From NCBI RefSeq assembly GCF_946885955.1, contig NZ_CAMPHI010000033.1:1-60623 (forward strand): a stretch of DNA of 60,623 nucleotides, read 5' to 3'. This stretch comes from an uncultured Pseudomonas sp. (GTDB taxonomy: Bacteria > Pseudomonadota > Gammaproteobacteria > Pseudomonadales > Pseudomonadaceae). The translations under genes and the position numbers were made by a program. Positions 1 through 8,869 of the stretch are shown here, in pieces (within the stretch, counting starts at the first letter, position 1; each line of letters begins with the position of its first letter). Under the pieces are notes generated by a model that saw nothing but the letters and a program-made list of their open reading frames with translations, made no database searches and was not told the origin of the DNA.

Positions 1-57
1 CGGGCTACGGGATGCGGTTCGTAGCCTGGGTTAGCCGTAGGCGTAACCCGGGAAGAG
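1..57 (+). repeat. Left copy of ~50-bp palindromic repeat
   Basis: This segment contains an imperfect stem-loop (GGGTTA...TAACCC around 30-50). It is nearly the same sequence, in the same orientation, as 5143-5193. The two copies flank the three-gene ABC-export operon. The left copy is cut by the window edge, so its full length is unknown. It is a REP-like intergenic element rather than a gene. Confidence 0.75.
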
Positions 58-174
58 GCTATAGAGCGCGTCGCACTACTAGCGTAGCGCCCTGTAGATA
101 TTCCCCAGCAGGTGCTCCGAGGCTACCAAGCGCATCCGCATACCAGCGCACTTGGCGTCGTTTGAAGGCCTGCT
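58..174. other. Short intergenic stretch at window edge
   Basis: I see no convincing gene or terminator between the left repeat and the stop codon of the first permease gene. A minus-strand reading frame passes through but has no family resemblance that I recognise. It could be the remnant of something that begins outside the window. Confidence 0.4.
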
Positions 175-1290
175 TTAGGCAGCCAGACTGCTGCGAAAGC
201 GTCGCAGTGCCCAACCGAAAAACACCAGGCCGATGGCGCTCAGCGCCGCGAGTTCCGGCCAGAGTACGCTGGGGCCGGCGCCGCGGAACAGGATTGAGGT
301 GCTCAGGCTGAGGTAGTGGGTGGAGGGCGAGAGCTTCATCACCTGCTGCAACCACATCGGCATGCTTTCCAATGGCGTGCTGCCGCCCGAGAGCATCAGC
401 ATGGGGATTACCACCGGAATCGACAGCAGGCCGAACTGCGGGATCGAGCGCGCCAGGGTGGCGAGCAGAATGCCCAGGGCCGTGCTGGCGAACAGGTAGA
501 GCGCGGTCACCGCGAGAAAGAAGGCGAGCGAGCCGGCCAGCGGCACACCGAGCGCACCCTTGACGATCAACTCCAGCGATAGCCAGGTGCAGATCACCAC
601 CACCAGGGCATTGCTCCAGATCTTCGCCAGCATGATCTCCAGGGCCGTCAGTGGCAGCACCAGCAAATGATCCAGGGTGCCGTGCTCGCGTTCGCGTAGC
701 AGCGCGGTGCCGGTCAGCAGAATGGCCAGGATGGTGATGTGATTGACGATCTGGAACAGCGCGAGAAACCAGCCGCCTTGCAGATTGGCGTTGAACAGCG
801 CGCGGCTGGTCAGCTTTATCGGCACCTGTTCGGCGGCATCCTGGTTGATGTAGTCGAGCAGTTCGCGTTGAAACACCTGGCCCAGGTAACGCGCACCCAT
901 AAATGCCTGGCTCATGGCGGTAGCGTCGACATTGACTTGCAGCGCCGGCTGGCGTCCGGCCAGTAAGTCGGCCTGGAAGTTCGCCGGCACGTCGACGACG
1001 AACGTGAAGCGACCGCTGTCCAACGCGGCGTCCAGTTGCACGTAGGGCAGCAGCTGTGGCGCTTGGAATTCCGGCGGTTGTACGGCTTCGGCCAGGCGCC
1101 GCGAGAGCGGGCTGCGGTCTTCATCGACGAAGGCCACGCTGGCATGGTGTACGCCTATCACCGAGCCGGTGGCTGGCATGTAGATGGCGACGCTGAAGGC
1201 GTAGAGCAGAAACAGCAGCAATACGCTGTCGTGGCGCAGGCTGGTCAACTCCTTGAGACCGAGGCGGAAGATATGCGCGAGTCTTCTCAT
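175..1290 (-). CDS. yhhJ: ABC-2 type permease, YhhJ-like
   Basis: This 371-residue inner-membrane protein has the ABC-2 permease layout: one N-terminal membrane segment (about residues 20-40), a long periplasmic domain (about 45-175), then five or six membrane segments to the C-terminus. The conserved cytoplasmic EREHGTLDHLLVLP motif follows the second helix. It starts one base after the stop of the ATPase gene, so it is the last gene of an adaptor-ATPase/permease-permease operon like yhiI-rbbA-yhhJ of E. coli. By family it should form the export channel together with the permease half of the upstream fused protein. The substrate cannot be read from the sequence. Confidence 0.85.
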   Translation of the reverse strand: MRRLAHIFRLGLKELTSLRHDSVLLLFLLYAFSVAIYMPATGSVIGVHHASVAFVDEDRSPLSRRLAEAVQPPEFQAPQLLPYVQLDAALDSGRFTFVVDVPANFQADLLAGRQPALQVNVDATAMSQAFMGARYLGQVFQRELLDYINQDAAEQVPIKLTSRALFNANLQGGWFLALFQIVNHITILAILLTGTALLREREHGTLDHLLVLPLTALEIMLAKIWSNALVVVICTWLSLELIVKGALGVPLAGSLAFFLAVTALYLFASTALGILLATLARSIPQFGLLSIPVVIPMLMLSGGSTPLESMPMWLQQVMKLSPSTHYLSLSTSILFRGAGPSVLWPELAALSAIGLVFFGWALRRFRSSLAA

Positions 1291-1291
1291 G

Positions 1292-4009
1292 CTAGGCCTC
1301 CTGTTTCTTCAGCAGCCACACGCTGAGGGTCGTGGCGACGAGAAAGAAGGCCAGCAGCGCCAGGCATTGCGGCCACAGTGCGCGCAAATCGAGGCCCTTG
1401 GTGAAGGTGCCGACGGCGATATCGAGAAAGTGCCCGGCCGGGAATACATGTCCCATCAGCGCCGAGCCGCCGTCCAGGGAGGAGCGCGGCACTATCAGCC
1501 CGGAATACTGAATGGTCGGCAGTGTGGTGATGATCATCGCGCCGAGGATCGCGGCGATCTGGGTGCGGGTGAAAGCCGAGATCAACAGGCCCAGGCTGGT
1601 GGTGGCGAGCACATAGAGTAGGCCGCCGAACGCCAGGGTCAGGCCGCTGCCCTTGAACGGCACGCCAAATAGCAGACGATTGAGCGCCACCAGCAATGCC
1701 AGGTTGAGCAGGCTGACCGCCAGGTACGGCAGCTGCTTGCCGAGAAGGAATTCCAGGCGGGTCAGCGGCGTGGCGTAGAAGTTACTGATCGAGCCCAGCT
1801 CCTTTTCCCGTACCACGCCGAGCGCAGTGAGCATGGCCGGGATAAACGCCAGGATCAGCCCCATCACGCCGGGGCCGATGGCATTCACACTGATCACGTC
1901 CTGGTTGTAGCGAAAGCGGGTTTCCAGGTGTGCCGCGGCCGGGGTTCCAAGCGGCGGGCTGCTCTCTGTCAACAGGCGCTGCAGATTGGCCAGGTGCACG
2001 GCCTCGACATAGTTGCGGCTGGTCTCTGCGCGGAACGGCATGCCGCCGTCGATCCAGGCGGCCACCTGGGGTTGGCGGCCGGCGAGCAGGTCACGACCGA
2101 AACCGGGCGGGATCTCCAGGGCCAGCTTCAGCTCCGAGCGTTGCAGGCGCCGGTGCAGCTCGTCGGCGTTGCCGATAGGCGCGCGCTCGTCGAAATAGCG
2201 TGAGCTGCGAAAGGCTTCCAGATAAGCGCGGCTGTGGGGCGATTGATCCTGATCGAGGGCGGCGAAGGCGATGTGTTCGACATCCAGGGAGATGCCGTAG
2301 CCGAAGATCACCATCATGAACAGCGCACCGAACAGGGCGAACAGCAGGCGCACCGGGTCGCGCAGCAGCTCCTTGCTTTCACGCGTGCTCACGGCGCGCA
2401 GACGGCGCAGGCTGAAGCCGCGTTGAGGGGGCGGAGTCTGGGGCCAGCTGGGCGCTGCCGGGGGCGCTGGCGGCGCGGTGTTGCTGCCTTGGACCTGCTC
2501 CAGGCAACGGACGAAGGCCTCTTCCAGGGTTTGCCCGGCGAACTGCCGCTGCAGCACGGTCGGGGTATCGCAGGCCAGCACCCGCCCGGCATGCATCAGC
2601 GAAATGCGGTCGCAGCGCTCGGCTTCGTTCATGAAGTGGGTGGAGAGAAAGATGGTTACCCCTTGCTCGCGGGACAGCTCCACCAGCAGTCGCCAGAAGT
2701 CGTCGCGCGCCGCAGGGTCCACCCCCGAAGTGGGCTCATCGAGGATCAACACTTCTGGCCTATGGATCACCGCTACCGCCAGCGACAGCCGCTGGCGCAG
2801 GCCCAGTGGCAGCTCGCCGGCCGCGTCGCCGGCATGTTCGGTCAGGCCGAAGCGCTCGATCAGCGTACGGCTGCGCGCGCGGCCCTCGTCCGCCGGCAGG
2901 TCGAACAGGCGCGCGTGCAGCTCGAGGTTCTGCCGCACCGACAGCTCGCCATACAGCGAGAAACTCTGCGACATGAAGCCGACCCGCTTGCGTGTCGCCA
3001 GATCGCCGGCATCCACCGGCTGGCCGAGCAGGCGCGCGCTGCCCTCGCTGGCCGGCAGCAGGCCGGTGAGCACCTTCATGGTGGTGGTCTTGCCGCAGCC
3101 GTTGGAGCCGAGGAAACCGAAGATTTCGCCGCGCCGAATGGCGAAGCTGACCTTGTCGACCGCGGTGAAATCGCCGAAGCGCAAGCTGAGGTCGCGGGCC
3201 TCGATGGCGATTTCGCTGGAATGCGCAGGCAGTGGCGGAATCACCAGGGTCGTTTGTCGTTGCGTCCCATCGCCCTGGAATTGGGTGAAGGCATCGTCCA
3301 AACGGCCGCTGACGGTGGCTTTGGTCAGCTCGACGGTGTTGCCGGCGGCGATCAGGCGACCGCGGTCGAGCATCAGGCAGCGTTCGAATTGCTCGGCCTC
3401 TTCCATATAGGCGGTGGCCACCAGCAGGGTTAGTTGCGGCCGCTGCGCGCGCACCTGTTCCACCAGTTCCCAGAAACGTCGCCGGGACAGCGGGTCGACG
3501 CCGGTGGTCGGCTCGTCGAGGATCAGTAGGTCCGGCTCGTGGATCAGTGCGCAACACAGCCCGAGTTTCTGCTTCATGCCGCCGGACAGTTTGCCGGCCG
3601 GGCGGTCGGCAAAGGACGTCAGGTCGGTGGCCGCCAGCAGGCTGGCCATGCGCGCCTCGCGCTCGGCGCGGGGCAGGCCGAACAGGCTGGCGAAGAAATG
3701 GATGTTTTCGGCGATCGACAGCTCGGGGTAGAGGTTGTGTCCCAGGCCCTGGGGCATAAAGGCGATGCGCGGGTACAGGCTGGCGCGGTGGCGGCGCTGC
3801 TGGATCGGCCCGCCGAGCACCTCCAGGCTGCCGCGTTGCAGTTTTTTCACCCCGGCGATCAGCCCCAGCAGGCTGGATTTGCCGGCGCCGTCCGGGCCGA
3901 TCAGCGCGCAGCGCGCACCCACCGGCAATTCGAAGCCGATGCCGTCCAGCGCCAACTGCCGACCATAGCCATGACCGAGGCCTTCGGCGCGGATCGCCCA
4001 CCGATTCAT
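1292..4009 (-). CDS. rbbA: RbbA-type fused ABC ATPase/permease
   Basis: This 905-residue protein carries two ABC ATPase domains followed by an ABC-2 permease domain. Domain one has Walker A GPDGAGKSS (38-46), signature LSGGMKQ (141-147) and Walker B LLILDEPT (161-168). Domain two has Walker A GSNGCGKTT (301-309) but a degenerate signature LPLGLRQ (400-406) before LILDEPTSG. A linker near 500-540 rich in Pro and Ala leads to a permease with about six membrane segments (about 550-900). The architecture matches E. coli RbbA/YhiH, described both as a ribosome-bound ATPase and as a transporter. The start codon overlaps the adaptor stop in an ATGA, so translation is coupled. Export is the more natural role given its two neighbours; a ribosomal role cannot be judged here. 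Confidence 0.88.
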   Translation of the reverse strand: MNRWAIRAEGLGHGYGRQLALDGIGFELPVGARCALIGPDGAGKSSLLGLIAGVKKLQRGSLEVLGGPIQQRRHRASLYPRIAFMPQGLGHNLYPELSIAENIHFFASLFGLPRAEREARMASLLAATDLTSFADRPAGKLSGGMKQKLGLCCALIHEPDLLILDEPTTGVDPLSRRRFWELVEQVRAQRPQLTLLVATAYMEEAEQFERCLMLDRGRLIAAGNTVELTKATVSGRLDDAFTQFQGDGTQRQTTLVIPPLPAHSSEIAIEARDLSLRFGDFTAVDKVSFAIRRGEIFGFLGSNGCGKTTTMKVLTGLLPASEGSARLLGQPVDAGDLATRKRVGFMSQSFSLYGELSVRQNLELHARLFDLPADEGRARSRTLIERFGLTEHAGDAAGELPLGLRQRLSLAVAVIHRPEVLILDEPTSGVDPAARDDFWRLLVELSREQGVTIFLSTHFMNEAERCDRISLMHAGRVLACDTPTVLQRQFAGQTLEEAFVRCLEQVQGSNTAPPAPPAAPSWPQTPPPQRGFSLRRLRAVSTRESKELLRDPVRLLFALFGALFMMVIFGYGISLDVEHIAFAALDQDQSPHSRAYLEAFRSSRYFDERAPIGNADELHRRLQRSELKLALEIPPGFGRDLLAGRQPQVAAWIDGGMPFRAETSRNYVEAVHLANLQRLLTESSPPLGTPAAAHLETRFRYNQDVISVNAIGPGVMGLILAFIPAMLTALGVVREKELGSISNFYATPLTRLEFLLGKQLPYLAVSLLNLALLVALNRLLFGVPFKGSGLTLAFGGLLYVLATTSLGLLISAFTRTQIAAILGAMIITTLPTIQYSGLIVPRSSLDGGSALMGHVFPAGHFLDIAVGTFTKGLDLRALWPQCLALLAFFLVATTLSVWLLKKQEA

Positions 4010-4971
4010 TGCAGGTTGGCCGGCCAGGCAACCTCGGCACTGCGTACGTAGCCCGTGCCGGGCATGCCGGGTTTGGCCTGGGGTACGGCGGCCGGATCGC
4101 TCAGGTGCAGCTTGACGCGAAACACCAGCTTCTGGCGTTCGTCGCGGGTTTCCACTTCCTTGGGCGTGAACTGCGCCTTGGCCGCCACATAGCTGATAAT
4201 GGCCGGCAATGCCTGGTGCGGCAGCGCATCGAGGACGATGCGCGCTTCGTCGCCCAGGGTCAGGCGGCCGGCCTGGGCTGAGGTCAGATAAACATTCATG
4301 TATTGATCGCTGAGGTCGATCAACAGCAACACCCGTCCGCCCGCGCCCAGTACTTCACCGGGTTCGGCCAGGCGTAGTTGCACCAGACCGTCGAGCGGCG
4401 CGCGCAGGCTGCTGTCATCGATCTCGCTATCCAGTTGGGCAACCTGTGCCTGGGCGGCACCTACGGCCGCCTGGGTCGCGGAAACCTGGGCGGCAGCCGC
4501 TTCCACGCCGGCACTGGCGATATCGAAGCGAGCCTGTTGCTGGTCGAGTAACTGACGGCTGGTATGGCCGCGCTGAAACAGCTCGCTGAAACGCTTGAGC
4601 TCCTGTGCGGCCAGACGCCGTTCGCTGTTACGCAGGCGCACATTGGCCTGGCTGGCGACGAGGTTTTCTTCGGCGCGACGTACTTCGGCCGCAGCCTGGG
4701 TACGCTGGGCTTCCAGGGTACGGGTATCCATGCGGGCGAGAACCTGGCCCTGAACTACGTGTTCGCCCTCACGCACCCGCACTTCTGCCAGGCGACCGGG
4801 GTATTTGCTGGCGACCTGTACCTCGGTTGCCTCCAATCGGCCATTAGCCATCGCCAGGCCTTCCGCCAAGCGCTCACGCAGCGAAGCCCAATAACCATAG
4901 CCCCCGGCTGCGATTAGCCCGAGCAGAAGTGGCAGGATAAACAGGCGGGAAGACTGAAATTTGTTCGCCAT
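4006..4971 (-). CDS. yhiI: HlyD-family membrane fusion protein, YhiI-like
   Basis: This 321-residue periplasmic adaptor starts MANKFQSSRLF; an in-frame ATG exists 69 bases upstream, but the 4971 start has the better spacing to an AGGA motif and the normal family N-terminus. One membrane anchor (about 11-30) precedes a lipoyl/barrel-sandwich half (VQVASKYPGRLAEVRVREGE), a long alpha-helical coiled coil with many Gln and Ala, and the second half (SLRAPLDGLVQLR), then a beta-barrel domain. It would link the two permeases to an outer-membrane channel. It is first in the operon, and an Anr/FNR-type site lies 56-69 bases upstream of its start. Confidence 0.87.
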   Translation of the reverse strand: MANKFQSSRLFILPLLLGLIAAGGYGYWASLRERLAEGLAMANGRLEATEVQVASKYPGRLAEVRVREGEHVVQGQVLARMDTRTLEAQRTQAAAEVRRAEENLVASQANVRLRNSERRLAAQELKRFSELFQRGHTSRQLLDQQQARFDIASAGVEAAAAQVSATQAAVGAAQAQVAQLDSEIDDSSLRAPLDGLVQLRLAEPGEVLGAGGRVLLLIDLSDQYMNVYLTSAQAGRLTLGDEARIVLDALPHQALPAIISYVAAKAQFTPKEVETRDERQKLVFRVKLHLSDPAAVPQAKPGMPGTGYVRSAEVAWPANLQ

Positions 4972-5026
4972 AGGGTGCGTCCTGCAGATTGACTGGATCA
5001 GTCTGCCACCCGCACGGGATAGGGCC

Positions 5027-5040
5027 TTGATACACATCAA
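5027..5040 (-). promoter_or_regulatory. Anr/FNR box
   Basis: TTGATACACATCAA is a perfect match to the FNR/Anr consensus TTGAT-N4-ATCAA. Its centre is about 62 bases upstream of the adaptor ATG on the minus strand. If Anr activates from -41.5, transcription would start about 20 bases before the ATG. This predicts induction of the ABC operon under low oxygen. Confidence 0.7.
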
Positions 5041-5142
5041 GCGACATGCGCTGCGCCGCTGTTGATGGCGTTCGCCGTATATTTCGGCACCGGTAACGGT
5101 CTGAGGTGTCTCGTCCAGCCCCGGGTATCGCTTCGCTCAACC

Positions 5143-5193
5143 CGGGCTACGGGATGCGTAGCCTGGGTTAGCCGAAGGCGTAACCCGGGAAGG
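5143..5193 (+). repeat. Right copy of ~50-bp palindromic repeat
   Basis: It matches 1-57 in the same orientation, with a four-base gap and a few substitutions. The palindromic core is GGGTTAGCC...GGCGTAACCC. It ends a few bases before the stop codon of the DUF3482 gene. With the left copy it brackets the Anr-box ABC operon. Confidence 0.75.
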
Positions 5194-5198
5194 GGCCT

Positions 5199-6566
5199 CT
5201 AGAGCAATTCCGCCGCCAGCTGCTGCAGCCGTTCCTGGCGTTCGCTGTCCTCCAGCCGTGTTCCGGGGTTCAGCGATGACCATTCGGGGTGGGCGCGGGC
5301 TTTGTGCAGGGCGGCGGGCAGTTTGCCGTCGCGCCAGGTATTGTCCTGCGGCGTGGCCAGCTTGATGCGCTCGACGGCGGCGTGGCCGCGGGCGTCGAGG
5401 GTTTGCAGCAGCAGTTGCTGACGCAGGGCGAGTAGACGCAACACCGCGTCGTCCAGGGTCAGTTCGCGTTGGCCCATGAGCTTGCCTTTCAGGCGTGCGC
5501 CATAGCTGCGCAGGGTCTGCGCGCCGCCGCCGATCAGCGCGCCTACGGCCGCCGCCGCACCGAGGGTGATGCCGCCGACCAGCAGGTCGATGCCGATCCC
5601 GGTGGCCGCGCCGGCCGCCATGCCGCCGCCGAGGTTGACCCCGAGCTGCTTGAGGGTTTCCGGGTTGAACAGGTCGTCGCCCCAGCGGCCATCGAGCAGC
5701 GGCAGGTCGTCGGCCTTGGCGTCGTCCTTGCGGAACGCATAGAGCCGCAGCAGGGCTTCGACGCAGCGTTGCTCGCGCTGGCGAATGCTGTCGCGCAGTT
5801 CGCGGATCGCCGCCTGTTCCAGTGCCGGCTCGGTTGTCACGCTACGGCGGCAGGCGGCGCAGTCGAGCAGCAGTTCGGCGATCAGTCGCGCACCGCTGTG
5901 GTGGCGGGCCTGGCGCTGGGCTTCGTGGTCGTCGATCAGGCGTTGCAGCGGTCCGCGGGCTTTCTCCAATAGCAGCGCCAGGCTTTCATACAGGCGCCGC
6001 TCGCCGTCCAACGGCGGCGCCACGCTGTCGAAGCGCACCAGGGCGTGCAAACCGAGACGCGCCAGGGCCTCGCGCCAGTCATCTTCGCGGTGTGCGTTGC
6101 TGGCGACGAAGTTGAGCACCGGCAGCAGCGGCCGGCCGCACATGCTAAGAACCGCCAGCTCGTCGCGGTACTTGGCCAGCACCGGCTCGCGTGCGTCGAT
6201 CACATAGAAGCCGGCGTCGGAGGCGAGCAGTTGGCGCAGCACCTTGGCTTCCTGCTCGAAACGCTGGCGCGCTTCGCTGCCTTCGAGAAAACGCGCCAGA
6301 CGTGCCGGGCCATCCAGGCGTTCGCCGGGGCGATCCAGGGGCTCCAGGTAGTCGAGCAGGGCGATGGCGTCTTCCAGGCCTGGCGTGTCGTACAGCTCCA
6401 GCAACGCATCGCCGTCCACCGACAGGCGCGCGCCCTCGACATGTCGGGTGGTGCTGGGGCGATGGGACACCTCGCCGAAGCCGGCATCGCGGGTCAGGGT
6501 GCGCAGCAACGAGGTCTTGCCGACATTGGTATGGCCGACCACGGCGAGTTTCAGCGGGCGGCTCAC
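5199..6566 (-). CDS. GTPase with DUF3482 domain
   Basis: This 455-residue P-loop GTPase has G1 GHTNVGKTS (11-19), a Thr-rich switch I near 39-41 and G3 DTPG (60-63). Where the NKxD base-specificity motif is expected there is LNFV (151-154), so nucleotide recognition is atypical. The C-terminal half has a strongly Gly/Ala-rich hydrophobic stretch (308-350), which could insert in the membrane. The upstream gene on the same strand is a DUF2868 membrane protein, separated by a REP doublet, so the two probably form a functional pair. The cellular role of this family is not known to me. The start at 6566 gives the family N-terminus MSRPLKLAVVGHTN. Confidence 0.82.
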   Translation of the reverse strand: MSRPLKLAVVGHTNVGKTSLLRTLTRDAGFGEVSHRPSTTRHVEGARLSVDGDALLELYDTPGLEDAIALLDYLEPLDRPGERLDGPARLARFLEGSEARQRFEQEAKVLRQLLASDAGFYVIDAREPVLAKYRDELAVLSMCGRPLLPVLNFVASNAHREDDWREALARLGLHALVRFDSVAPPLDGERRLYESLALLLEKARGPLQRLIDDHEAQRQARHHSGARLIAELLLDCAACRRSVTTEPALEQAAIRELRDSIRQREQRCVEALLRLYAFRKDDAKADDLPLLDGRWGDDLFNPETLKQLGVNLGGGMAAGAATGIGIDLLVGGITLGAAAAVGALIGGGAQTLRSYGARLKGKLMGQRELTLDDAVLRLLALRQQLLLQTLDARGHAAVERIKLATPQDNTWRDGKLPAALHKARAHPEWSSLNPGTRLEDSERQERLQQLAAELL

Positions 6567-6576
6567 AACAGCCCCC

Positions 6577-6643
6577 GTAGCCCGGATGCAATCCGGGAAA
6601 TATGTGGCGGCTGAGTACAGCTCCCGGATTGCATCCGGGCTAC
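6577..6643. repeat. REP-like doublet (22-bp perfect inverted repeat)
   Basis: The arms at 6577-6598 and 6622-6643 are exact reverse complements of each other (each contains CCCGGATGCAATCCGGG), separated by 23 bases. Each arm is itself a palindrome. The left arm recurs exactly at 54597-54618. It lies between the two genes of the GTPase/DUF2868 pair and could stabilise or terminate their mRNA. Confidence 0.8.
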
Positions 6644-6656
6644 GAAGCGATCGATG

Positions 6657-8045
6657 TCAGTCATGGCCGCTCTCCAGCCAGGTGAGCGGGGCACTGTCGC
6701 TGTGGCTCAGTTGCAGTTGGTCCAGCGCCTGATGCCAATCGCCCAGGCGGTCGCTGTCGAGGGTTTCGCCGGGTGGCGGTTGCAGCAGCCAGATGCGCGT
6801 GGCGGCGGCCGAGCGCGCCAGTTCGCCGATCAATGCCAGGCTGCCGCGATCCGGCGAGCGCCGTGGATCGCAGGCGATCAGCAGGCGCGCTGGCGGGAAG
6901 CGGCTGAGTTGATCGAGCAATTGTTTGCGCTGTTCGCGGCTGTCGAGCACGCCAGCATCGCTGACACCTTTGGGCAGCGCTGGTGGCCAGGGGAGATCCT
7001 GATCCAGCTCTACGGCCACCACCAGTGCGCCGGTGCTGGCCCCCAAATGGGCGCCGCCTTGCGCCTGGCTGAGTCGGGCCGGCGCAGCATCGCTGACGCC
7101 AAGGCGCTGACTGCCAGGCAGCAAGCGTTCGCGCAGTGATTGGTAGCCGGGTAGCCGCAGATCGAGGCTGAGGCGCGCCTGGCCATGCCGCCAGCGCCAC
7201 AGGCATAACAGCGCCAGCAACAGTCGCGGAAGCACGCCGTAGACCGCCAGCACCCCGAGCAGCCAGCCGGCCCAGGCCTGGCGCGCGGCTTCCAGATCCA
7301 GCGGCGCTGCACTGGCGCGGATCAACTCGATATCCGGCTGCGGGAAACCGAGCACTGCCGGCAATGCGCCCAGGGCTTGGGTCAGGGCGACGAAATTGTC
7401 GCCGCCGAGAATAGTGGTCTCCCAGACGAAGCCGTAGCGGCGGGTGGCGAATAGCATCAGCAGGCCGAGCAGGGCGCTGCTCAGGGTCAGCAGCCAGAAG
7501 CCATGCACCAGCAGACCGAGCCCCCAGCGCGCCAGCCGCCGGCGTTGCAGCAAAACCAGCAGCGCCGGCGCCAGGTGCGCGGCCTGGGCGTCGCGGGCCA
7601 GCTTGGCGCTGAGCCACAACCACAGCCGCCCCAGTGCGCCGCCGCTGTCGCCGGCCAGCAGCAGGCCCAGAATCCAGCCAAGCAGCGTCAGCAGATGCAG
7701 GCCGAGCAGGCTGCCCAAGGCCCAGAACACATTCACCGGCCGCTGGCCGTCGCCCAAAGCGGCGAGCGCCAGGCCGAAACCGCTGACCAGTGCGAGCAAC
7801 AGCAGGGCGCCGAGCGCCAGCCGCGCGCCTTGGCGCCAGTGCCACAGTGCCGCCAGCTGGCCGTCGCGCTCAGCCAGCGACAGCGCGCGATTTTCGATGC
7901 GTTCGGCCAGGGTGCCGCCCTGTGCCCGGGCGCGGCGGTTGGCTTCGCTGTCCTCCAGCGGGCCGGCCTGTTCCTCGCGCAGGCGAATCGCCTCGCTGAG
8001 CCATAGGCGTTGCAGTTGGTTCGGAGCTGGGGCGGCTACGGTCAC
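6657..8045 (-). CDS. DUF2868 membrane protein
   Basis: This 462-residue integral membrane protein has a charged N-terminal cytoplasmic segment (about 1-70), four to five hydrophobic segments (about 72-95, 104-125, 160-195 and 262-285) and a C-terminal soluble domain (about 300-462) with an alpha/beta look. It is co-oriented with, and just upstream of, the DUF3482 GTPase. This pairing recurs in Pseudomonas as far as I remember, and suggests a membrane partner or effector for the GTPase. No enzymatic motif was recognised. The start follows the divergent folA promoter region. Confidence 0.75.
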   Translation of the reverse strand: MTVAAPAPNQLQRLWLSEAIRLREEQAGPLEDSEANRRARAQGGTLAERIENRALSLAERDGQLAALWHWRQGARLALGALLLLALVSGFGLALAALGDGQRPVNVFWALGSLLGLHLLTLLGWILGLLLAGDSGGALGRLWLWLSAKLARDAQAAHLAPALLVLLQRRRLARWGLGLLVHGFWLLTLSSALLGLLMLFATRRYGFVWETTILGGDNFVALTQALGALPAVLGFPQPDIELIRASAAPLDLEAARQAWAGWLLGVLAVYGVLPRLLLALLCLWRWRHGQARLSLDLRLPGYQSLRERLLPGSQRLGVSDAAPARLSQAQGGAHLGASTGALVVAVELDQDLPWPPALPKGVSDAGVLDSREQRKQLLDQLSRFPPARLLIACDPRRSPDRGSLALIGELARSAAATRIWLLQPPPGETLDSDRLGDWHQALDQLQLSHSDSAPLTWLESGHD

Positions 8046-8257
8046 ACGGCGTCTCGTTGGTTGGATCAGGGGCTGAGCATAACCCCGGCGCTGCGTTGGG
8101 AAAAACCAGGCGATGTACCAATTGGCTGCGGCGCGCGGCTTTTATCGCGTTCCAGCCGGCGCAGCGCAACCGCGAACGGGGATGGCCACAGGTTGCTGGT
8201 CGCTTGGCCATGGTCGCCGGCTGCGTTGATATCCGTCACTCTGCTATTCTCGCCGCC

Positions 8258-8770
8258 ATGAAAAACTCTCTCCCTCTCTGTCTGATCGCCGCCCTCGCGC
8301 AGAATCGCGTGATCGGTCGCGATAACCAGTTACCGTGGCACCTGCCGGCGGATCTCAAACACTTCAAGGCGCTGACCCTGGGCAAGCCGATCATCATGGG
8401 GCGCAAGACCTGGGACTCCCTTGGCCGCCCATTGCCGGGCCGGCTCAATCTGGTAGTCAGTCGGCAAGCGGAGCTGCGTTTGGAGGGGGCCGAAGTCTTC
8501 GAGTCGCTGGAGCAGGCCATTCAGCGCGCCGAGCAATGGGCGTGCGAGCAGGGTGTCGACGAATTGATGCTGATCGGTGGCGCACAACTTTATGCCCAAG
8601 CCCTGGCGCGGGCGGACCGGCTGTACCTGACCCGGGTCGGTCTGAACCCCGAGGGCGACGCCTGGTTCCCCGAGTTCGGCGACGCCGATTGGCAGCGCAC
8701 GGCTCTCGACGAACATCCGGCCGAGGGCGAAATCCCCGGCTACGACTTCGAGACTTGGACCCGCGGTTGA
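8258..8770 (+). CDS. folA: Dihydrofolate reductase
   Basis: This 170-residue protein reduces dihydrofolate to tetrahydrofolate with NADPH and is the trimethoprim target. The N-terminus LIAALAQNRVIGRDNQLPWHLPADL is cut by family logic at the substrate site: LPWHLP with the acidic residue in PADLKHFK, then GRKTWDSLGRPLPGR for NADPH, and LMLIGGAQLYAQAL near 105. An in-frame upstream ATG at 8057 would add 67 residues that the family lacks, so 8258 is preferred although its ribosome site is weak. It is transcribed alone, divergently from the DUF2868 gene. Confidence 0.95.
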   Translation: MKNSLPLCLIAALAQNRVIGRDNQLPWHLPADLKHFKALTLGKPIIMGRKTWDSLGRPLPGRLNLVVSRQAELRLEGAEVFESLEQAIQRAEQWACEQGVDELMLIGGAQLYAQALARADRLYLTRVGLNPEGDAWFPEFGDADWQRTALDEHPAEGEIPGYDFETWTRG

Positions 8771-8869
8771 TTCCCCGCCGTCTGCGGTTTTCTTGATCCT
8801 GGCCAATTCGGGCGTCGTGCGCGGCGCCTATCCTTGCCGTCCGGCAATTGCAGTGACAGGTCTTACCCC

